From the NCBI GenBank assembly GCA_963920575.1, contig OY986966.1, forward strand, positions 27,972,581-28,036,580: a stretch of 64,000 nt of DNA, given 5' to 3'. The notes below the pieces were generated by a model. That model ran no database searches and was not told the DNA's origin. It was given only the letters and a program-made list of their open reading frames with translations. Below, in pieces: positions 44,175 through 57,535 of the stretch. Position 1 is the first letter of the stretch, and each line of letters begins with the position of its first letter. The DNA comes from Narthecium ossifragum (lineage: Eukaryota > Streptophyta > Magnoliopsida > Dioscoreales > Nartheciaceae). Both the position numbers and the translations under genes were made by a program.

Positions 44175-46523
44175 ATGGAGAGGCAGAGGAGCTTTGCCAT
44201 TGTGCCCACCAAGCTGCTGCTCTTCTCCTTCACTGTTTCCTTCTCTACTCTCTTCTGTTTCCTCTTCTCCTTCTGGGTTTTCTACGCGAATCGCTCGGGT
44301 TCCTCGGAAGTCCATGTTCAGTTTGTTCCAGGGATTAGAAGTCTCAGTGCCCAGAGATCCGGTGGCTTCAATGGTAATCTCTTTGTTGGTAGTGGTAAAA
44401 ATCCCATTTTGGGAGGAACCCATGTTGGAGAACATGCTAATCTTTCTGGGGTAGCTCTGGACTCAATCCAAGATGGGAAAGGTGCAATTTTGGTTGATGC
44501 CCATTTGGTAGGTAGGGGTAATCTTTCAAGAGTAGTGTTAAATCTAGCCAGGAATGAGAAAGATGTTAGTTTGGATGATGCCCATTTCAGCAGAACCTCT
44601 AACTCTTCTAAAGAAGCGTTTGAGAGAAATGGATCAAAGTCTGAAGATTTGAGCACTGGGAATGAGGATTTTGAGACTGCAACCATGATGGGCAATAGAT
44701 CCTCTGATGTTTCTTGGAAGAGCCCAACTTTAACTGTGGGAAAAGTTGAAAGAAAGGATTCAGGAACTTGTGATGTTTCTAATGGAAGATGGGTTTTTGA
44801 TGAGAGTTATCCTCTTTACACAAATAACTCTTGCCCCTTTATTGATGAAGGGTTTAGTTGTGAGACTAATGGGAGAATGGACAGGGATTATATGAAGTGG
44901 AGGTGGCAACCATATGATTGTGAAATCCCTAGGTATCTGATCACGTAACCTCCTTTTGTCACATATAAGCTTCTCTGATTTCCTGTTCATATTAGTATCT
45001 ATTCATGTTATGTATGCACTAATCATAATTAATATACACAGGTTTGATCCTGTGAAGATGTTGGAAATGATTAGAGGGAAAAGATTAGTGTTTGTTGGTG
45101 ATTCGATCAATAGAAACCAGTGGGAATCCATGTTGTGTATGTTAAGAGGAGCCATTTCCGATCCTAACCGAGTAAAAGAAGCCCGTGGGCGGAGGATTAC
45201 AAAAGAAAGGGGAAATTACAACTTCAAATTCATGGTATACCTCTGAACCTAGTTATTGTGATTAACTTCTATCACATGGATTATTCTTGAAAATGCTGCT
45301 GCAGGATTATCAATGCAGTGTTGAGTACTATGTCAGTCATTTCTTAGTTCATGAAAGTAAGGCGAAAGTAGGGCAGAAGCGTGTGAAGACACTTCGAATC
45401 GATTCTATAGATAGGAGTTCGTCAAGGTGGAGGGGAGCTGATATCCTAGTCTTCAATACTGCACATTGGTGGACACACCACAAAACAAAAGCTGGGTGAG
45501 TTTTTTTAGATCCTAGTATTCAATTGCAAAGAGTTCCACTTCCAGAGAAAAATCTTGTGGAAAGGAACAACTCTATGGTTGATTGTATCTAATGCAATCT
45601 GTAGCTTGTTCTGCTCATAAAGAAGAGAAAATAAAGCATAAAAATTGCAAGATTTTAGAATTGAAGCAATAGTGTCTTCAAGATTAACTGGCTTGTTCTC
45701 GATGTTACTTCTTAGTAGAATTCTAATAGTGACATTACATCAGCAATTTAAAGTTCACAAGCATTAGATAAGTTTTGAGTGTTTGGATCCACTCTCCTAC
45801 TATACGAGCTTGCTTCAATATTGTCAGAAAGGAGACTAGCTTATGGATAAACTTTGTGCTTGTGATAACGAATCATTTGAACAGGGCCATTTGAAAGTTG
45901 AATAACTTCTTTGTAAATCTAAAACAGTGTGAATTACTATCAAGAGGGATCCCAAGTTCACCCAAAGCTCGATGTCTCTACTGCTTTCCGAAAAGCTCTA
46001 ACTACTTGGGCTTCATGGGTTGATAGACATGTCAGCCCTGAAAGAAATCAGGTCTTCTTCAGAAGTTCATCGCCTTCTCACTTCAGGTCAGCAAATTATC
46101 ACTACTTCAGTTAAGACTATAATTCAAAAAACAAAAAACTTCATGTCTCTTGCGAAAATGTCTTTCCAACCCTTGTGTAGTTGTGTGTTTAACAGCGGCG
46201 GTGAATGGAACTCTGGAGGGCATTGCAAAGAGAGCACTCGGCCGCTGAATGAAACTTCTTATAGACATATCCCTGAGAAAATCATGATTGTGGAGGAAGT
46301 CGTGAAGCAAATGAAATGCCCCGTCACCCTTCTGAACATTACTAGTTTATCAGGACTCCGGATTGATGGCCATCCTTCAACTTTTGGGAGAAAACCTGAA
46401 AATGGACAAACGAGAAGCATTCAAGATTGCAGCCACTGGTGCCTTCCAGGAGTTCCTGATACTTGGAATGAGTTGTTGTATTTCCATCTGTTATCAAAAC
46501 AAAAACCAGATCTTACAAGTTAA
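44175..46523 (+). CDS. Trichome birefringence-like (TBL) polysaccharide O-acetyltransferase
   Basis: Golgi type II membrane protein of the TBL/DUF231 family, whose studied members O-acetylate xylan, mannan or pectin. Five exons join in frame (44175-44932, 45042-45234, 45305-45495, 45928-46086, 46196-46523) to 542 residues. One membrane anchor is at about residues 13-38. A variable Ser/Asn-rich linker runs to about 190. Then come the TBL domain ([33 protein letters not shown]) and the catalytic GDS motif [15 protein letters not shown] (about 270). The C-terminal DxxH motif is [18 protein letters not shown] (about 511). All family cysteines expected around these motifs appear present. The linker before the TBL domain is longer than in small TBLs and recalls the TBR/TBL1-2 group. 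The substrate cannot be told. Confidence 0.94.
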
Positions 46524-46953
46524 AGCTGAAGATCTGAATGGGCCTCTGTATATATGGTTTTTGACTTCTTTCCTAGCAGCTTTTGCACTACCTGCTGATA
46601 CATTCCACAGTAACTCTTTCTAGCAGCAAAAGGTCATTTTTTCCTCCAGAATCCAGAGAAAGGTCTAATTCTGTGTGAAAAGAGACATCTTTTTCTGTTC
46701 ACTTTGGAAGCATGAAACTTGAATTGAATATATACTTTATGCTGCAACCAATGTGACAAATGCGCTTCAGACAATCTACAACTTATATATGTATATAATT
46801 AAAGAAAGCAAAATATATACAATCTCTCTCAATAAAAGCCACTTTGGCATTACAAAACATAATAAATCTTATTGTCCCATTGAATGGTGTCTGTTCTCTT
46901 CCTCTATGGAAGGATATAATTCATTCTATGTTTAACGTTGTAGCTCTGCAACA
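46524..46953. other. Short intergenic between convergent TBL and E(z) genes
   Basis: Only 430 bases separate the two stop codons, so the 3' untranslated regions must be short or overlap. Nothing else seen. Confidence 0.6.
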
Positions 46954-49900
46954 TCAAGCAGCTTTCTGTGCTCGGCTACGAGGGACGGAGGACTCATCCC
47001 TCTTTGATCCTTCAGGTTTCCGGGCCCACAGAGGCGCTTGATCAGGTCCATACCGATAATCATAGAATAGCTCCTCACTTGCTTCAATGTGTTCCTTGGC
47101 GAAAATCCCAACTCGATGATCTCCAGCCACCAGCATTACCTGCACAACAATTATCTGAATGAAATCACCACATAAAGAAAAAGACCAGGTGGAGTAAACC
47201 TACCTTGGCATAGCAATTGGGATTTGATGAATGATTCGCAAATTTCAGCTTGTCACCCTTGCGATAAGCATCAAGTACATACTGCATACAAGCAAAGGAG
47301 ATGTGTAAAAATTCGTAGGATCGAAAGTTACTACACGCAAAATCACAAAAGGGTGATGGTTTGGAAATAAATGATTCCTCTTTCTGGTAACTAGAATCAT
47401 TCATTCACTTTTGGTGGCAACAAGGTTACAAGCAAAGAAGAGATGGGAAAATAAAATTAAAGATGCACAAGTTCACAACCGAAAACAAAACATATCCAAC
47501 TCACCTGATCATTCAAGTCAAACAAGAATGAAGAGTTTGCCCGGTCATAGATCTTCCCACGCTTATCAGCTTCTTTATGGGATATCAGTTCGCCGGTGTA
47601 CTCTCCAAGATAGTCATTTTTATTAACTGGGTTCTGAAACCATAATTGATATAGTCTCATTAACACTGTCAATAGAATAAAATGCAAAGTTCTATCTTAA
47701 AATCAATCACCTTTATAAAAGCTCCCCATCCAGCAACATCAGACCTGCCTAAAAATATCTGCAAAAACAAAAGTGAATTCAGATACAGGTTGTTAAATTA
47801 TCACCACCAAAATTGCATACAGATAAAGTCATGCATAAAAATTTAATCAGTCTGCCAGTATGCTTACTCTCTGCTGTTGTTTCAAAAGGAGATTCATGTT
47901 GCCACATTGGTAACCATCACCACGTGCAGGTGGCTCACCTAGTGAACCATCTCCACAACTGCATTAAGATCACAGTTAACTATTTATCCGAGGATCTGTT
48001 ACAAAATAATCAAATCTAGATTGGGTATGACTTTTTCTGCCATCATTATCCATACAGCTTTAAAAATTATAAAGAAACAGAAGAATTTGCAGAATGTATG
48101 CTTCTTTCAAGTAAGACTTTTCTGGCCTCGCTATTTCTACAGCTCTAAATATTATGAAGAAACATAAGAATTTGTAGGAATACATTTCTTTGTAGTAGCA
48201 GAAATTTGCATGATATAACATCATAGTTCTGAAAATAAAACTTAAAAGGGAGAGAGAGAGGTGCATTTTCATATATCTACTCATGTTCACTCTTGACAAG
48301 ATTGATAAAGACGTACACATGTTGATATGTAAGCCTTGAGAAAGAAATGCAATTATGATAGAAACCCAGTTACCTAACCCAGCAATTCCTGCAAACATCA
48401 GGATCACATTCACGCCCAGCTGCGAAACATGGGCACTGACGGCTTCTGCACTGACTCTTGGCACAGTGGCATCCTCTGAAGCGATTCTTGCAACTCTTGG
48501 AGCACCTTGAAAAATTTACAAGACGAAACTTCAAAATGGATGATGAAAATCATGCCTAAAGAGCTTCATGTGATACAACAAAATGTGACATCTTTTGTTA
48601 GACAATCAAAGGAATCTAATAAAACCGACTGAAACGTAGGAGCTACATTTCTAATCCCTAGACAGAGAAAACAGCAACATGACAGATAAGGAATATCCAC
48701 GTATCCTGAAAGCTGGCCTACTTCACCAGTATGAGAATGATGCCTGACTAACAGGAAAAAGGATAAAATAACTATATAACACTACGCAATGCTTTCAAAA
48801 GTAGCTTAGGATAGTTTAGGACATACCCACAATATTTTTCGCAGCAAGTTCCATTATGCATACAAGGGCAGTCTTTCGCGCACATCTGCAGGCAACCACA
48901 TGGTGTATATTGCCTACATGATTGTTGTTTACCATCTGCTATTCGTTTCCGAATAGATGGATGTCCAGCAGATTTCCATGTGTATTTAAGCTTCCGTGTC
49001 TTACCCCTTCGACGCCAAATCCGTGTTCTTGGGGCTATGTCGTCCTCCTAACAAAGTGAAATCAATATTTAATAGCAAGTTACCCATGTAATAAAGGTTC
49101 TTCATTCAAACCAAAAGATCATTTAATTGAACAAGAAGAATTCACACGGTTAAACAAAACATGCAATAGATATCGGCCAACTACAACAAATGTTCTCAAG
49201 TACTGCTATTAAATTTCAGTCTTTAATTAAAGTGCAAACAGGCCAATTCTTGTGATAGAAGCGCTTCAGAATGAGGCAGGAACTAATATTGCACGAATAT
49301 TATATTTGAACTGAATTGACAATTTTAAATACAGACCATAGGATCGTGATCAGCCTTTGCACTATCCGCCAAGCAAGAATCTGTCAAAACAGGCCTGCTT
49401 GGCACAGCTGCTGTATCATCCAACATGTATTTTGCAACTTCCATGCAAGTCTTCATGCCAGGGAGTAAGTTCCTTGCTATAAGACAACTGCACAGAGTGA
49501 CTGCCAAAAATTCAGTAAAAATATGTTGAAAAGAAGTATGAAAAGAAGGAAGCAACATGCAGTCAGAATTCTGAACATAGTATCCATCGCTGGCGGAAAA
49601 AACTGGAAGTAAGAAAGCAGTTGGTGTTTAAGGTAATTCATTAAAGTGGATATAAGGGATGCTCATTCAAAAACACTAAAATGACATACCCTATAATATG
49701 CCTTCAAAAAAAATGCTACTTTTATTTATATCAGCAATTCAGCCAGATGGAGACACCATCACATGATAATCCTACAAATTAGTCTACCATAAGCACAAGT
49801 TTTTCAGTATTATAAACCCCCAAAATTTACTTTTCGACTCAGATGTATGCTGAACTTAGGCTGGATCAGATACTGCAGAGCCACACTATTTAATTTTGAA

Positions 49901-52900
49901 AGCATGCAAAGATCTCACTTGTAGAAGCACAAAAGTGTCACCATGACCTTAGACTACCTGCCCACAAATTACTGGAATGATCGTGAGCTCATTTACCAAA
50001 GATGCAAGCCAAAATGCATCTATGAAGCGAATCAAAGAATAAATATTTCCTGATATAGAAGCATGGTTTCTATGTGTTGGAAAGTTGACAGGACTGACAA
50101 CGCGCATATTAACTAGCTCATAACTATAATGGTGATTCCTTTCGACTAGGACAAGAACCAAATTCAAACCCTATTTTCATGCACATAATCCAAGCTAATT
50201 GTGGAGAAAGGTCATTTATATACCTGTTCTTTCCAAATATCTCCAGCCCCTTTAAGTAAAGATCTCTCTCCATTATATTCCACCCATAAGCAGATTGCCC
50301 ATGGCTGGAACCAAATAATGTTTTTCCTAAGGGAGCTTCAATAACAGTTTTTGCTGCATCTCCAGCAGCATTAGAGCTGCTTCCAGGACAATCATCTGTG
50401 CCAAGATCATCTTCAGTGAATTCATTTAAAGTTTGCTTCTGAAGCCTATCAACAATGAGTGATTCAACTTCTTCACATTTTGTATCAGTGATAGAAGCAA
50501 GATCAATAGCTGGAAGTTTCTTCTGTTTTTTATCAGCAGTATACATGCATTTCTCAGCCACAAGCTTTGCTTTTGTTTTCCCCATCCTTTCATGGTCTAA
50601 GATCTTGCGCTTGCCTATACTTTTCATGGAAACTTCAGAAGACATGCCCGTCTCATTTGCCTCCATAGAAGCAGCTAGCTGTCTATTAGCACCCATGCTC
50701 GTTTCATCAGATGCTGCTAAGTTCTTGCTGTCATCAGAAGGATGTGAATCTTCAGATTCAGGGGATGATGCCATGCCAGGTTTCTCTGTCGGTAAACTGG
50801 TAACAGTTTTCTTCGGACACATATCTGGAACATGTTCCCTTTTCTGAAGAAAGGCTAAAGAGCAGATTAGTTTTACATGATTGCTTAATAAGAACAAGAC
50901 ATCTGATAAGACAGTTGAAGCAAAATTATAACTCGAGGAGCGAAAGAAATGGAGGCTTCAAAAGTCAGACTCAAAGACAGATAAAAGTACATTAGGTCAA
51001 ATATCTTAGGACATTAGATGTCTAAAGCCTTTTATGTAGTTATCATTAAAGAAACAAATCGTTGGAAAGTAAAATTCAACTTTACGAGATTAAGCTTTAA
51101 CGTCAAATATCTTCCTGGAAAAACATTTTCTATGCATCATTTCTGGAGCTTGGTTTGAAAGCCATACCTTAAGGAAGCAGTGATCACCGCAAGGTGTTCT
51201 ATTCTCTTCAAGTTCAACCCCAAATGACAGCTTTTCACTCTGTCAAGGAAAAAAAACTCTTATTAACCAGCAGAAATAAATTGAACTGCTTCCATTCTGC
51301 AGTCATAACTCACAGGGATGATTAAATTCTGGGAACATCCATGGAGGCGACAGTCAAAATTCTGCAATTACATGTAACTAATAATGAGATTCTGAAAAAA
51401 AAATGAAATAACTCCCAGCAGAGGCAGTTTTTAACTATTGAAACTACCAGGCAGCGGCGACAGAAGAGATTGTCAAAGGAATCTAAAGCTGCACTGAGAG
51501 TCTTATTAAGAAGTGGATTCCCTTCAGACTCCACTTCACCAGAATCTTCAGCGCTTTTATCATGTTTCTCTACATTCTTCTCCAAGAGTGCTTCATATCT
51601 TTCCTACAAATGTAGACCAGCAGATTCTCAATAATTATATTATAGAGTATGGACAATAAGAATGAATGGCTATGTCCAGTATTTCAAACAGCGAATGAAT
51701 AATCTCCTTTTGTATGAACCATGAAGAAACATGAAACTTGGAAAAGCGCACATCCAACAATGCGACAACAAAGCCTGAAAAACATACTTCCCATTTCATA
51801 ATGTACCTCAATGTCAGAAGCTGTTGCTTCAATATGCTGACAAAGAATACCCAAAACTTGCTGATTTAACCCATGATCCTGAAGAACCGTCCTGCAGTAA
51901 CCATGTTAGCTACTAAAATAACTTTATGCCCAATAATCCTATAGTTACCTTAGAAGCACAATGAGACACCATGAGCCAGTAATTTCTACCCCAGTATCTC
52001 TTCTAGCAGATAAACTATTGAAAAAACTACGATGAAAAATGAAAAAATTTGAATTAACTTACCACAAGATCTCATCTTCAGCTTTTGAGAATTCATGCTT
52101 CTCTTCCTCTGGTTCAGCAACCTCTTCTTCACTGTCACTACAAACTAGAGCTTCACTTCCATATTGATTATCGTAGTATATCTGTCTCCTCCCAACAACT
52201 GACTGATCCTCAGCCATTCTTTGATTTCTGTGATGCATTTAGCAAAGTTGGTATTCAATAATCACCAAAATCACATGTTAGAATATGGGGAGTTTTTTGA
52301 GAGAGCTTAATCCTAGTCAAATTTTGGCGGTAAGTACATCAAAGCATTACAACCATCCCAAGGGCCTGAAGACATGCACAGGGAGTAAGAATATTAGCAA
52401 ATGCTTCAACATGCCGAGCTTGGTTTATGAAGCTATGAGATATAAATAGACTTGTTTTTGGTGATCCAGGAACAAGGTTGCTGGTTTATGTTTGAATTCT
52501 TGAAATCTTGAAGCGGGAGGTGAAACAGCCTATATACCAAATTTGATGTGAATACACATTCAGTCATCTTATTCAGAGGACAAGGATAAAAACAAAGACC
52601 ATTCACAAGCGTGTTTAAAACCAGAAATTGGCATTCCAACAAATTTGACTGTTACTATATAAGCTAAGATAAATTCCAAGGAATCCTCCTAAAATCAAAA
52701 TCTCAATGCACCTTTCACAATAAGAAGAGATCGACTTTCCTTCCTCAATTCTCGAGGTTTATAAAGATTGGTTTCAATAAATAAAAGCGACTATGAAATC
52801 TTGTCTCAAAGCTAATTCAGAGCTCATCCATACCTGTCCAAGAACATCCAAGTAGTATAAGGCGGGATCTTCTCAACAAAAGGAAGCTTGACAAGACGGA

Positions 52901-53621
52901 CAAAACTCTTCCCTCCACCATTGCCTCCGAACACAACCGTGGCCGGTGACATCACCTCCTCGTGATTATTCACACTCTCTTTCTCCCCCCACTCTGGCCC
53001 GCCGAGCTTGCACAGCGGGGTCGCCATCCTCGTCAAAAGCACATTATCCGTCTCCGGTTGCTGTGATGAACTCTTCGAAGCCATTGCAAACAATTTCTGG
53101 GTCTGAATCTTTAGCTCTTCAGCATTCTTCTCAAGTTTCTCCTGTAGAAACCAAGTTGAAATCTTGATCAATTGGCCAAATCCAACTGGGCATCCCCTTC
53201 ATGATATCGAGGGGAACTACGTGTAATAAGACTTACTTTGATTGAAACCAATCTGGAGGCTTGGATTTGTTTCCTGAGTTGAGAAATCTTAGAGGCGACA
53301 GCATCCTTTCCCTGCTCTCCATCAGGTCTCTGAAACCCAAGACACAGGTACCCAAATGGTCACTCCATATCAAATCTCATATCGGCTTTTGTTTCCATCA
53401 AGTCTAAGAAAGATAGAAATTACAAGAAATTCAAGAAAGATTCTTGTATGAACTCGATGAAATCTTATAAAGATTGATTAATACAACGAGAGATTCGAAG
53501 TGGGTTTTTTCTATGGATCTCATATGGGTGTTTGGAACTTTGGATTCGAGAAATCTTATAAAGATCGCACCTTGGACCGGCTGGAAGAGGAATCGGTCGC
53601 CCGAGACGACAACGACACCAT
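46954..53621 (-). CDS. Polycomb histone H3K27 methyltransferase, E(z) family, SWINGER/EZ2 type
   Basis: Catalytic subunit of PRC2, which writes H3K27me3 in the nucleus. Seventeen exons join in frame (53621-53571, 53329-53237, 53141-52834, 52227-52063, 51891-51807, 51603-51448, 51361-51314, 51239-51168, 50843-50224, 49487-49337, 49047-48827, 48505-48374, 47958-47868, 47758-47711, 47633-47505, 47281-47204, 47139-46954) to 877 residues. In order: the N-terminal helix ([20 protein letters not shown]), the EZD block [20 protein letters not shown], an acidic stretch, the C5 cysteine cluster around NLFCRRCL and [11 protein letters not shown], a variable linker, a SANT-like segment ([20 protein letters not shown]), and the CXC domain (about 610-705). 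The SET domain (about 733-850) holds [40 protein letters not shown] and [10 protein letters not shown]. The NHS and catalytic tyrosine motifs are intact. The short Ser-rich start and linker resemble maize Mez2/3 and rice EZ1 (SWINGER clade) more than CURLY LEAF. Confidence 0.96.
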
Positions 53622-54817
53622 GCCGGTGAGGCGAGAGAGCTCCGAGGGATGTTAAGAAAGAGCCCTTTTAAAGGGGTCGAAGCCGGAGGGAGATTCTTTT
53701 ATAAGGGTCCGTTTGGGCAGCAGGAAACGCACTCTTTTTTTCTCGACCGCATAAAAATCGCGTTTGGAAATAATATCAGAGTGATGGGACCACGCTAAAA
53801 CTACATAGACAAAGCAGTTTACAGAAACAAAAATTAAATAATAAATTAATATTTTATATTATATATTTGAAAATAAATGTACACTCAACAAAAAAATGAC
53901 ATGAACACATTTTTCTACCATAGTTATTAACGTATTATATCAAATAGTTTTTAAACGTTACTGCACCGTACCTCTTCATAATTTACAAATACATCACACC
54001 TCCTCACAATTTACAAATACACCACACCTCATCACGGTCATAAAAAACACAACGCGCAGCCTCAAACGAAGCCGTAGGAGACGTGACGTGGTGGATTACT
54101 GTGCGTCTTTGGTGTCAAGGTTGTGCGGGCCTCTTTTGTGTTTGTGGTCAGTATTAGTTGGTTCAGTTTGGGCCCGTTTGGCAACCATGAATTTGACGAA
54201 TGAGCTGAATGAGATGAATGAGGAATGAGCTGAATCTGGTGATTCTGTGGATTTTGATTCTGTTGTTTGGCTGGTCTGTATGGAATGAGCTGAATTTGTT
54301 AATTCCGGCGTTTGGTTTGTCTTGTATGAATGAGCTGAATCTGCTCATTCTGTGGATCCTAGTGTTTGGTTTTTAAATCTCTAAATTGGAATCGAATGAA
54401 TTTTGACAACATGTTAATAATAAAATTTTAGTTTTTTTTTAAATTAAGACATGTTTTCCGTTATAATAATAACAACATCCACGAGACTCATATGTCCATA
54501 GTTTTTTTTCTAATCGAGTGATTTTTCAACTTGTGCATATTTCATGACCAGCCATTAGTCCCTGTAACTCAACAATCCATGCCACGCGCAGATCCTGCTT
54601 CTCTTCTCCATTACCATACATCATTATATATCCATCACTTTCCTTTGTTTTGTACGTACTTGCAGCTTTGTTTTGATTTGCTCCTTGCTCACAGGTTAAA
54701 CACCACATACTGGGTTTAACTGCACAGCAAAAAGAACAATAGCCAACATTTAAAAATAGGTGAATGAGGAACATTAACTAAAGAGGTACAGGTTAAACAC
54801 CACATACTGGCCTCCCA
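53622..54817. other. Intergenic with MITE-like sequence
   Basis: The promoter side of the E(z) gene. At 54171-54368, repeated 'aatgagctgaatctg' words between 'cccgtttggcaacc' and 'agtgtttggtttttaaa' suggest a MITE. The 22-bp string beginning 'caggttaaacaccacatact' occurs at about 54693 and again at about 54789, a direct repeat just upstream of the LRR fragment. Confidence 0.45.
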
Positions 54818-55255
54818 TTGCCTCTCCTCGCCCTCCTCTCTCTCAAGTCCTCCCTCTCCGACCCCCTCTCTTCACTCCGCTCATGGAACTACTCCCCCTC
54901 GACCAACCTCGACGCCATCTGGTGCTCTTGGTCAGGCGTCACCTACGACCCCTTCACCGGCGACGTCACCCATTTAGACCTCTCCTACAAGAACCTCTCC
55001 GGCACCATCTCCCCTGAGCTCCGCTTGCTCTACCATAGCTTGCTCCACCTCAACCTCAGTGGCAACGCATTCAAAGGACCGCTGCCACCGGCGCTCTTCG
55101 ACCTCCGCCGGCTGCGGACGCTAGACATCACCCGCAACGACTTCAACTCCACCTTCCCCCCTGGCATCTCCCGGCTGAGGTGTCTCACGGTCTTCAATGC
55201 TTATAGCAACAGCTTCAATGCTTCAACTCCATCTTCCCCCCTGGCATCTCCCGGC
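54818..55255 (+). pseudogene. Fragment of LRR receptor-like kinase (TDR/PXY-like)
   Basis: The frame encodes an LRR N-cap (LLSLKSSLSDPLSSLRSWNY, then IWCSWSGVT) and about three leucine-rich repeats (HLDLSYKNLSGTISPELR; HLNLSGNAFKGPLPPALF; TLDITRNDFNSTFPPGI), closest in style to the TDIF receptor TDR/PXY. There is no signal peptide, no remaining LRRs and no kinase. At its 3' edge, 35 bases (55141-55175) are repeated at 55221-55255, where homology to the gene stops and foreign sequence begins. It is a truncated copy, probably moved by transposition or repair. Confidence 0.8.
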
Positions 55256-55302
55256 GGAACAAGGGGTGCTCGAGATCCTTTTCTCACCATCGCGTCGGAG
55301 GT

Positions 55303-55492
55303 CTCGGGCTTTTGGGCTGCGAATTTGGAATCCCGTCGAATAAGAAATGCGGGGCCCGCCCGGATCGCGGATTCCAAATTGGATGGATCGCGGCGTCCGC
55401 TCGATTTGAGCGGACGCCGCGATCCATAAAACTCGGAATCCGATCCCGATCGGATACGTGGGATTCCGAGTCAAATTTCGAGCCAAACACAA
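55303..55492. mobile_element. Foldback element with perfect 18-bp hairpin
   Basis: The core is GGATCGCGGCGTCCGCTC (55385-55402), a 5-base loop, and its exact inverse (55408-55425). Outside it, 'tttggaatcc' and 'ggattccgagtcaaa' pair again, so most of the element can fold on itself. It shares the word GGCGTCCGCTCG with the element at 57536-57765. Confidence 0.6.
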
Positions 55493-55927
55493 GGATCCGA
55501 TGGATTCGGAATCCGTCCATTCTCTAATCCATCTAATCCTTCCCATACTATTGTTGTCAAACGGATCCTTTTAAGGTTCACAAAACGGTACATTTAGAAC
55601 TTTTTAGCTTACAACACTGTTCATGTAAAAAACGTTTGGTCCGTTTAGGCTCTTCGGTGTCGGTTTGGTTTTTCTTCTTCCATTTAGGAGGACGACCGAG
55701 AGAAAAAGAGACACGTGGCATCTATCAGTTTATGTAACGTGGCATCCATCAGCTTATGCTATGGGTCCGTTTGGACTCTGTTTGGACCGGCATTCATGTC
55801 GTTCAAAAACACATTTTTGGAGTCGTTCTATCTACATCGTATTAATCATTAGGACACGACATCATTTTTTTTAATGATACCGAAAATATCATTCCAATGA
55901 ATGTCTAAAATACCCTTACTCGTATTC

Positions 55928-56420
55928 CCGTCGGTATAGTTCGGTTTTTAGAAACCGAACATATTATATGTAGGTCGGTTCTAAAAATCGGCATTTTGTT
56001 TTATGCTTGGATTTAAAAATCGGACATGTGTTTTATGTTCGGTTTTAAAAAATCAAACTTATGATTCATGTTCAGATTTAAAAAATCGAACTTGTGAAAT
56101 ATTGAATGATTTGGTGGCTAGTGTATTGAAATGTTGCTATGCATTTAAATTTTGATATTGTAATGTTATGAAATCAGGTATGAAAAATAGTGTTAATGGT
56201 CATATGGTTTTCAAAGTTGTTTTATATGGTTCGGTTTTATATATCCAAAATCCTGGACAATGAACGGATTTTAAAAACCGAGAGGATATGCTAACGGTTC
56301 GGTTTTAAAAAGCCGACCTTTTGTGTTACAAGCTTGTTAACTTCGCGGAGAGAAAGTTTGGGTTTTTAAATCCGGAAACCTTGACTATGAACGGATTTTA
56401 AAAACCGAATTTTTGTCCAT
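55928..56420. repeat. Array of decayed 'cggttttaaaaaccg' hairpins
   Basis: About ten variants of a self-complementary word (for example ttcggtttttagaaaccgaa at 55940, gttcggttttaaaaa at about 56037 and 56299, gaacggattttaaaaaccga at about 56269 and 56390) recur at irregular spacing. There is no coding potential. Confidence 0.65.
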
Positions 56421-56570
56421 GGTAACTAAAGAAAGATTGAAAAAAAGTAACGACGGATGTGTATGGTATTTAAATAAAATTTCAAATCTATTTAGAGTAC
56501 ATTTAATAATAACGGTGTCCTTGGTAATTGCTACGGTGCAAACAGAACCAAATTTTTTTTTTTCTTTATA

Positions 56571-56835
56571 GACCGGACACTGACACAGAATGGCAGTACT
56601 CTTTGTGACACAAGGAGAACTGGATGGTTGGATAGCATTTCTTTTACAGCATGTTTTGCAGGTATGCCTCTGTCCCTCGCCCGCTTAGGTAGTGACAAGC
56701 CGGGTTCCCTGTTGAATGTTGATCCTCTCCCGCAATGCATCAGCAAAGTAGTAAACCACCCTTTCGACCGGATTTCCTGTATAGAAGACGCCATAAAACA
56801 TTGGTTGAGTAACATAACTGCCAGATCATATTGTT
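56571..56835 (+). other. Possible orphan terminal exon, unknown
   Basis: A polypyrimidine tract and AG (ttttctttatag) are followed by an open frame with protein-like composition (CDTRRTGWLDSISFTACFAG ... KVVNHPFDRISCIEDAIKHW) ending in TGA. No upstream exon is visible and I do not recognise the family. It may be a captured or relic exon, or chance. Confidence 0.2.
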
Positions 56836-57535
56836 GATTGCCTGCCTGCCTTCTCAGTTGCAGATAGGAGGCAGCTCGCGAGCTCAAACGTTGTCGACAG
56901 ATCTCCTCAGGCGTACGTGAGGCTGGAATTAATATAGAATGAAGGGGACTTCATTCTGAGCTAAAAACTCAACGTAACATGCATGCTCCAGCGATCCTCA
57001 TGATTTCTGCAGGTGATCGGCCTTTTGCCTGCATGCAGCAGCTTGTTCTGAATCTAAGCCGATCAATTCATCTGGCATATCATCATTCTTCAGATGTTAT
57101 GGCGGCGATGAAAAAGGCATCACCGGCCACCTCTTCTCCTTTGGCCCTTCGGTTTCAGAAGTTTGAGATGCCATGGATATCTGTAAATCCTCATAGAATG
57201 GAGCTGAAGCACACATCGGAAAAGAAATAATCTCAACAAGAACAATGGTAGCAAGAAATAATCTTATAAATGTTTAATGACGTGACATCCGAGTCATATA
57301 TTATGTTATAATTAAAAGATAATGGTTGAAGAGAAAGAGAAAGAGAAAGAGAAAGGATAGTGGAGGTTGGTGGAACCACCACACATGAGGGCCCATCTAA
57401 TGGAATACAGAGATAACTAAGAAAGAGCGATGAACGAACAAGAGAGGGGGGTGTGAATGGCGAAGGACTTCGGCCTTGGGCCACGGCGAGGACGACCGAC
57501 CACTCCCGGTTCCGCAAGCCCATATCCCTGTTTGG

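Noticed and set aside
51314..51448. Possible frameshift at the E(z) C5 region (Asn where the family has Val in CLVFDC)
   Set aside because: Splicing CTG|AATTTTGAC keeps the frame and all cysteines; a single substitution at the exon junction is a simpler explanation.
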